Of a stretch of DNA of 64,000 nucleotides, positions 55,103-64,000 are shown one piece after another. This stretch comes from Avena insularis. Taxonomy: Eukaryota > Streptophyta > Magnoliopsida > Poales > Poaceae. The stretch lies in contig CM042684.1 of the NCBI GenBank assembly GCA_023614405.1, forward strand, positions 472,139,650 through 472,203,649. Direction: 5' to 3'. A program made the position numbers and the translations under genes. The notes under the pieces are model-generated. The model searched no databases and had not been told where the DNA came from. It saw only the letters and a program-made list of their open reading frames with translations. Positions within the stretch are counted from its first letter, which is position 1. Each line of letters opens with the position of its first letter.

Positions 55103-57841
55103 GTTGGCGCCCTCCGTGGGGCAAGTGAGCTATGGATCTGCTTTCCGAGCGGAATCTGCAAGAATCGGAATCGGCGAGACTATCGCCATCGGTCGCATCC
55201 TCTACGCCAGTGACGTCCCTCTCATCGTTCTCGACGAGACTTGGATTCCGGCAAAGGAGGTCATGACTGCCTACACAATCATGTCTTTTGGCGAGATTGA
55301 TGTTTACATCGGTTTCGCTGAACCTGCCCAACCCACCCCAGCGGTGATGATAGAGGCAGAAGAATTTTCTGGGTCCCCTTTGTCCGCGGAGGCGGTAGAG
55401 TTCCGGATCTCAGAAAAACCTAATCCCACCCAGCCTGCACCAGTTGCGGAGATAGTAGAGAAACCCGAACCTGAAGAAGACCTAGCGGTCAACATCGAAT
55501 CTGGAGTGGATCTCCCCGGAGGAGCCGAATCCTAGATCGACCCACCCGCGGAAGTCGAAATCCAGGAGGAGCATATCAACGACACTGATTCCGGCTCTGA
55601 TGATGCCGGAACAGCCAGGCCTTTCCTAAGGTACACACTACGACGTATGATACTGCAAGGCGAAAGCGCAGATGCAATCCTCGAGACCATCAAAAGTTTC
55701 GATATGGCTGATCGCGAAAGCCGCAGGTACCTCAGGAAGCACGCGTCGCACTTTGTCAGATACGTGGGATCCGGATCTGGCTCTGCCGATGCTGGAGAAA
55801 ACACCGACTCGGTGCTGGAGGCAATCGGAACAAACGCCGACGCACCCACATCCTCGGATGAGTCAATGACGTCAGCAGATTTCCGAAAGTTCTCCGTGGA
55901 ATATGAAGAGGAGTACAACTCCAAAGCTGCAGAAGCAGGAGAAGCCATGGATGAAGGATCCGGGGAACACTCTCCCAAAACGCAGGACGACATGGACGTC
56001 GGAGATAATCCCGAAGTCCAAATATCCGAAAGTACCGATCAGAGCTTGACTCCGGGAAATGGACCCAAAGCCGTCTTGCTACCGGTGCTGCCAAGAAGGC
56101 AAAGAAGAAGAACAAGAAAAACAGGACCCCGGCAAAAGACCCTCTGACAGAGGAGGTGATTGCTGAGGAATACGAAGAAGACTCGGATGGAGCACTTATC
56201 CCAGACGAGCTGAAAAAAGAAGCATCGATGGATGGACACATGATCACTGAAGGTGCGCGTAAACTCATCGATGCCGCATTAACCACACCTATCCCTACAG
56301 CTGCAGAACTTACTGCAGATGAGCTGGATGAAAGGGCGCAAGACCTAGAAGCGTGTCGTTAACAACTCCTCGATGAAGCCAAAAACATCGAGGTGGAGAA
56401 GAAACGCATGACAAACAAGGAGTACATGTCTCTGCATCAGAAGACACGGAAGCGTCACATAGATGACAACCAATTCCCACGTGTCTGTACCGTCCTTTTT
56501 GGAGATGGGATGGGAAAGCCACGGAAAGATAGCAACGGAGATTGGGTATACCCAACACCAGTAGAAAATACCGTGGCAGCCCGCGAAATTCTATCGGCTA
56601 ATCCAGGACTAGAGGAGATCCGTTTGGGTATCAAGCTACTCAACAAGGGACTGGAGCAGCAAAAGGTTGCCCTGTCCAGAAGTCAAAAACTGGTCTCAGA
56701 TGCTGACCAATGTCGCACAGATCCGGCATGGGCTGACGTAAGACCCCATTACGTTCCGGAGCAGTATTATCGCCCCGAACGACAGGAAGACAATTATTCG
56801 AGAACCGTATCATCAGGACAACATCGCAAAACTACACGCGGCTGGAGCAACGTCGCACCAGCGGCCGAGAAAGACGCCATCGTTGCCCTGAATCCGACGA
56901 ATCCTCCCCGACGAGAATCTAAGGATCGAAGGGGAGAAGATAAAGAGAAACGTCGGGAGGAGGATCGTCAGAAAATGCCACCTCCTAGACATGAGAACCG
57001 TCCGGCTGAGCCTCACTATGGTGGGAACGACGGACGAAGAAACGACGGAAACCATGCAGGTACAAGCCGACAGGGGGCTCGTCGTAGTCAAGACCCTCCC
57101 CGGAATCAGAATAATGAAGTTCCGGACGGAGGCCGGTGATCAGCCAGAAACTATCCAGCTGCTCCACCCTCTCCACCACACAGTCATCACAATGGCTCCC
57201 ATGGAGGACAAGGAGGACGACATGGCGGAGGAGGTGGTGGCAGAAGCCGAAGTCCGGCTCCACGGCACCGCAGCCACAGCCGGCATTCGGGACGATCTCT
57301 ATCCCCGAATGATGCAAGACATAGGATCAACTCCAACATAGAGGCTCGGCGCTATGAAAACGATGACGTGTACGTGGGCCCAAAGTGCTTCGGTCCATGC
57401 ATCAGAGCTATAAAATTCCTGGAAGGATTTGCTATCTCAAGACATATCCAAGCCTACGACGGCATTGCTCGGCCAGACACCTGGTTACAGGACTTCTTCC
57501 AAGCTTGATGCATCGCCAAAGGCGGAAACAGCCTGGTCGCAACCAGATATCTCCCACTTATGTTGTGGAAGACGGCGCGATCATGGCTCAATGAACTTCT
57601 GGCAAACACCATCCATAACTGGTATGATTTACAAAGCGCGTTCTTTTGGAATTTCGAAGGCACATATCGGAGGCCCTGTACGGTTGGAGACCTACAGTGT
57701 TGCACCCAGAAAGCCGGAGAAACTTGCTGGGATTACCTCGGATGATGGATCGACACCAAGAACTCCTACGAAGGAGTAAATGATCAAACTGCGATTGAAG
57801 CTTTCATCGTAGGTCTCCCTATTGGTTTACTACGCCATCGC
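55074..57841 (+). pseudogene. gag: Z gag, several stops and frameshifts
   Basis: From ATG 55074 the frame crosses the LTR end and primer site, as in Y, with stop TAG at 55533. It shifts near 56080-56150 into the frame 56156-57139 (stop TAA at 56360, CAA to TAA), which is strongly charged, and again after 57139. The Tat gag core lies at about 57380-57840, with G-P-C-I-R-A-I-K, T-A-R-S-W-L-N-E-L, F-F-W-N-F-E-G-T-Y and a TGA where CGA is expected before W-I-D-T. It would form the particle shell. Confidence 0.82.
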
Positions 57842-59128
57842 TTGAAGTGTGACAAGGTTACCGATTTGGGAGAGATGATAGAAACAGCGAGCAAGTATGC
57901 AGATGCTGTAGACGACGCAGAAGGACTACTCAATGCCCTAGCTGTGCCTCAGTCGGCAAAACAACCAAAGCAACAAGCTCAGAAGCGCAAAAACACCTCG
58001 GAAGAAAAACCCAACGCGGAAACAGCGGTAGTCATTACTGTTTCTGGGTCTGGAGGACGAGGAGGACGTGGCGGAGGCCGCGGGCGTGTCCATGGGACAT
58101 CAAGGGTCCAAGGTAGAGGAGAACAACAACCAGGCAAAACCTACTCTTGGGCCGACATTGCCAATAACCCATGTGTGCATCACCTAGACACCAGTGGGGG
58201 CTCGTCCCATACCAACGCTGAATGTCGTTTCAATGACGACATCAAAAGAGATGACACCACGGGCTACAAAGCTAAGCAGAAGAAGGGAAAGAAAAATCCC
58301 GAAAAAGACAAGGAGACCAAGGAAGATTCCAACATGGAGGAGGCTGATGCTTCAAATCCCAAGTCGGAAGGGAAGAAGACTTTTCCCACCAAGAAGGACA
58401 CTTATGTCACCTTCCTCGGATCTCAACCAGCAAAGGTCAAGAAAGCAGTTCTACACGAGCTCAATGCAACAGTTCCGGCTGTCCCCCAGTATCTGGACTG
58501 GTCGGAAGTGGCAATCACGTTTGACCGCGATGATCATCCGCCTAAGCTACACAGGCAAGGAAAATACGCCTTAATCGTCAACCCACTTATTGACGGTTAT
58601 GGTTTCTCCAAGACCCTCATGGACGGTGGTAGCAGCATCAATATTCTCTATGTCGAAACGCTACGCCGGATGAAGATCTCGGAGACCCAGCTAAACCAGA
58701 GCTCTGTGATTTTTCACGGAGTTGTCCCAGGAAGACAAGCTAATTCCCTGGGACAGATCACTTTGGATGTTACCTTTGGACGCTATATTCAGACGTCCGG
58801 CTTACTGGGCTTTTATGGCTCGTCCGTGTTACATTTACAATATGATGAAAATTCTAGGTCCCAACAGCGTGATCACCATCAGGGGAGACCCGAAGAAAGT
58901 GCGAGAGTGCGAGGATGGAAATGCCGCCTTTCTTTGAAGCCGTCTTTGCCGCCAGAGTACCAGGAGATCAAGAAGAGCATAGATCCGTCTGAGATGCCCG
59001 CAATGAAGAAGGAGGTTACCAAGCCAAATCCGGAGTTCAAGGCATCAGAAGATACGAAGAAAGCACCGTTGAAGGAAGATGACCCCTCCAAGGTGACCCA
59101 TATAGGCATAGGCCTAGATAGCACATAA
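57842..59128 (+). pseudogene. pol: Z gag end, zinc knuckle and protease
   Basis: Residues 1-40 complete the gag core. A glycine/arginine-rich stretch (R-G-G-R-G-G-G-R-G-R) around residue 75 suits RNA binding. C-V-H-H...H-T-N-A-E-C (residues 111-128) is a knuckle-like motif, similar in spacing to that of Y. Protease follows with the active-site words L-M-D-G-G-S-S-I-N-I-L-Y at about residue 260. The TAA stop at 59126 is in the frame that continues into RT. Confidence 0.85.
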
Positions 59129-60079
59129 GAAAGCGCGCTCGTCAAGTTCCTCCAAGCAAATCAAGATATCTTCGCATGGCAGCCATCTGACATGACTGGA
59201 GTACCTAGGGAACTTGCCGAGCACTCTCTAAATGTAAACCCGAACACTAAACCCGTCAAACAGTCATTACGACGGTTTGGCGATGAAAAGCGTAAGGCAA
59301 TAGCTAAGGAACTAGCACGGCTCGAGTTAGCCAGATTCATAGAAGAGGTCATCCACACTGAGTGGTTGGCCAATCCTGTAATGGTCCCTAAAAAGGACAC
59401 CACTGATTTAAGGATGTGTGTTGATTATACTGCCTTGAACAAGGCTTGTCCAAAAGATCCGTTCGCTCTGCCTAGAATTGATCAAGTTATCGATTCTACG
59501 GCAGGCTCGGAACTCCTCTGTTTTCTCGATGCATATTCCGGCTATCACCAAATGCGGATGAAGGAATCTGACAAAGTCAAAACTTCATTCATAACCCCCT
59601 TCGGAACCTTTTGTTTCGTTACGATGCCCTTTGGGCTGAAGAACGCAGGAGCTACGTACCAACGCACGATGCAGCGTTGCCTCCACGACCAACTCGGACA
59701 CAATGTACATGCATACATGGATGATATCGCGGTGATGTCCAAAAATAAGGAAACACTCATTTCCGACTTAGAGGAAACGTTCGCCAATCTACGAAAATAC
59801 AACATCATGCTTAACCCGAAGAAATGCTTCTTTGGAATACCAGCCAGAAAATTGTTAGGCTTCATCGTGTCTCAAAGAGGCATAGAGGTGAACCGCGACA
59901 AAATCAAGGCTATACTCAATATTTCCAGGCCAACTCGCACAAGGACGATAAAGACTAACTGGTTGCATTGCGGTCAAGAGATTTGTAAGCCGCTTGGTGA
60001 GAGAGTCGCACCATTATACAAACTCAAGAAAACCAAGGATTTTGTCTGGATCGAAGTCAAGTCGCATCGCAAGACCTGA
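59129..60079 (+). pseudogene. pol: Z reverse transcriptase
   Basis: Same frame as the protease. It shows V-P-R-E-L-A-E-H-S-L-N-V, R-M-C-V-D-Y-T-A-L-N-K-A-C-P-K-D-P-F, F-L-D-A-Y-S-G-Y-H-Q, M-P-F-G-L-K-N-A-G-A-T-Y and an intact Y-M-D-D box, then R-K-L-L-G-F-I-V-S-Q-R-G-I-E. Frame errors start after this, near 59930, in the connection domain. All RT catalytic residues are present. Confidence 0.92.
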
Positions 60080-60132
60080 AGAAAGTACTCTCATCTGCTC
60101 CTATCCTCGCAGCGCCGGAACCTCAGGAACCG

Positions 60133-61056
60133 ATGTTGCTTTATATTGCTGTGACAAATAAGGTCGTTAGCATCGTCATGGTGGTGGAGAGACCAGAGGA
60201 AAATAAGGAACACTTGGTGCAGCGTCCGACTTATTTTGTCAGCGAGGTCTTGATGAAATCAAAACAGCGATATCCGCACTATCAAAAGTTAGCTTACGGT
60301 GTTTTCCTAGCATCTCGTAAGCTACAACACTATTTTCAGGAGCATCCAATTACCGTGGTGAGCAAAGCTCCCATGAGAGACATAATCAACAACAGCGACG
60401 CCACAGGACGTGTCGCCAAATGGGGCATAGAGCTCTCAGCTTTCGATATTGAGTATAAACCTTGGACAACAATCAAATCCTAGATCCTTGCCGACTTTGT
60501 CGCTGATTGGACAGAGACGAAGGAGAACATGGTCCTCCCTGAGTCGGAATACTGGACCCTCTTTTTCGATGGGTCTAAGGCTCGAGGGGGCTCGAGGGCT
60601 AGCGTGGTGCTCAAATCACCCCAAGGAGATAAATTATTATACGTGTTGCAGATCCACTTCACAGCGACAAATAATATTGCCGAGTATGAAGCACTGCTGC
60701 ATGGAATATGGATTGCCAAGGATATTGGCATCCGACGTTTGATGTGTTACGGAGATTCGGATCTTGTTGCTCAGCAAGTCTCGGATATTTGTAATGCAAA
60801 TAAGCACATGGCAGCATATAAAGCCGTCGTGGATGATCTATGTAAATCGTTCAAAGGGTTTGAAGTTCAACACATCCCTCGAGCAGAAAATGAGGAAGCA
60901 GATGCATTATCTCGAATAGGCTCTGCGCGGAAAGAGGTCCCAGATGGCGCTTTTTTAGAGCACCTCAAAGTTCCCTCGATAAGGGGAGTAGATGAGGAAT
61001 ATCCGACCAAATCCGACTCACCTTTAATAGCAGTTCTGGTTGTAATTCCTAGCTAG
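60133..61056 (+). pseudogene. pol: Z RNase H pair
   Basis: One frame with a TAG stop at 60481 (CAG to TAG is the simplest cause) and another at 61054. The first part is the gypsy RNase H (L-L-Y-I-A-V-T, V-Q-R-P-T-Y-F-V-S-E, R-Y-P-H-Y-Q-K-L). The second, from about 60490, is the extra archaeal-like RNase H of Tat elements, with F-F-D-G-S-K-A, Y-E-A-L-L-H-G, Y-G-D-S-D-L-V and E-N-E-E-A-D-A-L, so all four acidic residues are visible. Confidence 0.9.
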
Positions 61057-62338
61057 ACTCAACTCTACCTCGATTATTTGGTAGATGGAAAATTACCCGA
61101 AGACGAGGTGCTAAGCCGGCAGATTATCCGACGAGCAAAAGCCTATACTATTGTTAAGGGTGAGCTCCATAAACGGAGTGTTTCTGGGGTTTTTCAACAC
61201 TGTGTATCTCCGGAAGAAGGAGTGGAAATCTTAAGGGAAATCCACGAAGGCGAGTATGGTCACCACGCTGCAGCCAAATCTTTAGTGGCAAAAGCTTTTC
61301 GACATGGTTTTTTCTGGCTTACAGCTCAGGCAGATGTCGAACGGTTAGTCAAGACATGCAAAGGCTGCCAAAAGTACGCCAAGCAAGCTCATGTTCCGGT
61401 TGATCAGCTACGAACAATACCTATAACATGGCCTTTTGCGGTCTGGGGACTTGACATGGTAGGACCCTTTAAACGAGCTCCAAGTGGATTTACCCACCTC
61501 CTAGTGATGGTGGATAAGTTCACCAAGTGGATCGAGGCTAAACCTGTCACTAGTTGTGATGGAGCAACAGCAAAAAGATTTGTCGAGGATGTTATAATCT
61601 GGTATGGTTATCCACATAGCATTATCACGGACAACGGGAGTAACTTTTCTATGGGAGAACTGGCTGAATTCTGCGATGAGCAAAATATCCGGCTTGACAT
61701 TGCGTCAGTCGCACATCCACAAGCTAACGGACAAGTCGAAAGAGCAAATGGTTTAATTCTACAAGGCTTGAAACCAAGACTCGAAGAACCACTACGACGT
61801 GCTGCGGGGGCTTGGGCAGAAGAATTACCTTCTGTAATTTGGAGTCTTCGAACAACTCCGAACAGGTCAACAGGATACACACCTTTCTTCTTGGTCTATG
61901 GTGCAGAAGCAATTCTTCCTAGTGATTTAATTCATACTTCTCCTAGAGTGGCCGCGTATATCAAAGAGGATGCCGAGATTTCTTGACAAAATGATCTCGA
62001 CTTAGTCGAAGAAGTTCGCGTCGTTGCTGAAATAAGATCTCTGACCTATCGCCAGGTTACGCAAGTATCATAGCCAGAGAGTCCGAAATAGATCTTTCAA
62101 TAAAGGTGATTTGGTTCTCCGGCTTGGGCAACAAAGAAAGCACAAACTTTCCCCAGTATGGGAAGGGCCCTTTTTAGTTAGTCGAGTATTGCACAATGGA
62201 TCGTACTACTTAACTGACATGAGGCCAGTCAAAGAAAGACCTTCTACTAAGAAGAGAAAGAGAGCTGGAGGCAGTACAAATCCGGATGAGTTAGACAGAC
62301 CATGGAATATTGCTCAGCTACGTCTCTTTTATTCTTAA
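61057..62338 (+). pseudogene. pol: Z integrase
   Basis: The frame runs on from RNase H after a TAG at 61054. H-H (near 61262) and C-K-G-C (near 61360) form the zinc site. W-G-L-D-M-V-G-P-F, I-I-T-D-N-G-S-N-F and N-G-Q-V-E-R-A-N-G carry the complete catalytic triad, so the core of Z integrase is intact, unlike that of Y. The frame ends with TGA at 61984 (a Trp codon changed). The C-terminal part follows in two frames, with V-W-E-G-P-F-L-V at 62155 and L-R-L-F-Y at the end. Confidence 0.9.
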
Positions 62339-62930
62339 GTTTATCCTTCTTTGTAATCATACATATGTACATGTTCTGTGAGAAATAAAAGTTTTGGTTG
62401 CCTCAAGTTTTTTCTAAGAAGTTCTTAGACCATCTTATTTCTGAATGATCATGTCATAGTCGAAATCCTAGAATGCTTGAAAGTACTTTATGCTCATGTT
62501 CGTTCTGGTCTAGATTTCCGATTCTAAAAACTGCTACCTTCGGGTATAACTCTAAAAAAATTTCTAGTCTGTACTTTGGTTATTTATCTGATTGCCGGAT
62601 GCGGGCATTTTCCGAGTAGTGAATTGTTGGTACTGGAAGACGGCTTTGTTTTCGAGTTTAAACTGGTTTAGCAATTGAGCTCCGTTGCTCCGTAAAATTT
62701 CCGGCTGAAGGTTTGGCTGGCTCACGAAAGGGACGAGGCAGAAAGCCAGATAAATGATAAGTCGAGACAAAAAATATAAGTCCTTGTCAAAACATTTCAG
62801 GCACACACAAAAAAAAAGTCTAAAGACAAAAGTGCTGAATAGATAAAAAACTTAGCACTAGCAAAAAGTCATAGTACTTAATATTTACAATCACATCAGT
62901 TTTTCCAGAAATAATACATCAATTACTGGT
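62339..62930 (+). other. Z non-coding region between integrase and antisense gene
   Basis: AT-rich and without a supported gene. It ends where the antisense gene of Z ends on the other strand. Confidence 0.6.
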
Positions 62931-64000
62931 CTATAATGCAGGGGGAGATGAAGGATCTACTGGCTCGCTGGTTACTCCGCCTTGATATCGTTCCGAGATG
63001 TCTGCATCCGAGTTGGTGCGTTCATCGTCGGAAACTTCTTCGGTTTCTTCTGCAGGAGGAGGCGGAGTAGCCACGCGGGTGAAGAAGGGGATCTCGTAGC
63101 TGGTCAGATCAGCTACGTGACACCCGTATCCGGCGCAAGAGTGCATGATGGCTTGAAGGTCCTGCTCCTGGCCGTCTTTGTCTACCTTGCAGTACCCTTT
63201 AGTCACTTGCCATATTTCCATGTTTCCATGATGGCTCATGACCATGGAGAGGGTGTTCTGCGCAGTAGTCCACGCATAGGACATATTCTAGTTCTGAACA
63301 AGCTGCGGCATCTCCTTGGCCCTGTCCCGCACCTCAAAATCCGACATGCTTGGCATGTTCGAAATCCTGAGAGACTCGCCAATGTCCTCAAGGGACGGGC
63401 GGTAATCATGAAGAAGATCACCGACTTGGGTAAGCCGGTGAGTGCAGGGCTCGGACGAGGAAGAGTCCGACAACTTTAGAGGACCTATACACAAAACAAG
63501 TCAAGAAAAATCCGACATTGATAAAAGTCGAAGAAAAGATAAGTCAGAGAGACAGAACGTACCAAGAATGACGTCGTCAATCTTGGTCTTCTCCCGGAGA
63601 CTCTGGAGTTCAGCCCGGAGCACCTGGGATATGTCCTTCTCTCTGCCAATCTCATTCTTGAGGTCCGAGATTACTTTATCTTGAGCGGAAATCTTGCGAT
63701 CGCGCTCTTCAGTGGCCATGGAGGAGGATTCTAGGACTTGAGCTATGCTCGTTTCATGATCCGCCTTGAGCTTATCCAGCTCTTGGCAAAGTCCCTTGTT
63801 TTCCACCACTAGGGTTTTGAGGTTCTTGGCCTCTTCAATCATAGCGATGGATTGTTTCACCAACGCTGTAAGACAAAAAAAAACAGTTCAGAAAAATTCG
63901 ACATAGAAAAAGCAAAAGACAAGGGTTGAATCTCGAAATGTTTACCTTCGGCTTCATCCTTGGCTACCTTGAGCTCAGCATTTTTAATCCGGAGAGCTTT
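62931..64000 (-). pseudogene. Z antisense gene, last exons
   Basis: The minus strand holds at least three exon-like blocks with GT-AG borders: one cut by the window edge (about 63945-64000, donor GTAAAC), one at 63563-63865 (after TTACAG, before GTACG) and the last from about 63485 to 62931. The middle one encodes coiled-coil-like sequence with E-N-K-G-L-C-Q-E-L-D-K-L-K. The last contains an acidic end (E-E-T-E-E-V-S-D-D-E) and one in-frame stop near 63285. Exon order and character match the Y antisense gene and the fragment at 18070-18862. Splicing is inferred from sequence. Confidence 0.65.

Larger units (their letters stand above)
54584..64000 (+). mobile_element. Element Z: Tat-lineage gypsy retrotransposon, cut by window edge
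   Basis: 5' LTR, primer site, gag-protease, RT, two RNase H regions, integrase and the start of an antisense gene are present. Element Z has the same plan as Y, but its LTR and gag are clearly different, so it belongs to another family of the lineage. The 3' LTR is beyond the window. Confidence 0.9.

Noticed and set aside
56991..57341. Separate 116-codon gene in Z
   Set aside because: It overlaps the end of the charged gag frame in another frame, and is probably partly gag after a frameshift.
62982..63479. Plus-strand frame of 165 codons in Z
   Set aside because: It is the shadow of the antisense gene, whose exons have splice borders and coiled-coil composition on the other strand.

Overview
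The window is nuclear DNA from a grass, most likely a pooid (wheat, barley, oat, ryegrass or brome group). No host gene, rRNA, tRNA or bacterial gene could be supported. Nearly everything belongs to nested LTR retrotransposons plus a few DNA transposons. Pooid pointers are a BARE/Angela-type copia LTR opening with TGTTGGAAATATGCCC, Stowaway MITEs with TA target duplications, Athila-lineage gypsy elements primed by tRNA-Asp, and Tat-lineage gypsy elements carrying an antisense gene. Family names are from memory of typical sequences, not from a search. Below, B, A, X1-X4, C, Y and Z are my working labels.

Layout, left to right. 1-641: unassigned DNA and two Stowaway-like ends. 642-4180: copia element B, minus strand, 3' LTR and broken pol. 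4181-13015: Athila-like element A, minus strand, inserted in B, with a 3.1 kb 3' LTR that holds a hAT-like insert, then integrase, RNase H, RT and part of protease. 13016-18069: X3, minus strand, 5' LTR and a decayed gag-protease. 18070-18862: spliced coiled-coil fragment of a Tat antisense gene. 18863 to about 23170: X4, minus strand, 3' LTR and 3' non-coding region. 23174-25195: scrambled zone of copia LTR pieces, an inverted half of an X LTR and a hAT end. 25196-25927 and 40075-43433: copia element C, its internal remains and 3' LTR (with a MITE). 25928-40074: complete Tat element Y inside C. 43434-54583: rest of X1 (gag-protease), itself split by complete element X2 (46540-53336). 54584 to the right edge: Tat element Z, cut off by the window.

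The order of events can be read in part. X1 landed first. Copia C inserted into the 5' LTR of X1, giving the 5 bp duplication CTACC. Y then inserted into C. The left half of the X1 LTR with the first bases of C now lies in reverse orientation at 23725-24571, so an inversion followed. X2 inserted into the end of the X1 gag-protease frame (duplication CTCTC), and Z inserted further downstream.

All coding regions carry stops or frameshifts, mostly of the C-to-T or G-to-A kind expected from methylated repeats, so none is likely to make a full protein. The most interesting material is the X family. Four copies share LTRs, a tRNA-Asp primer site and a non-coding 3' region with conserved hairpins of about 2.7 kb, but three copies carry different coding modules: gag plus protease, a remnant of it, and an unrelated acidic protein with a hydrophobic end. 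None has RT or integrase of its own.
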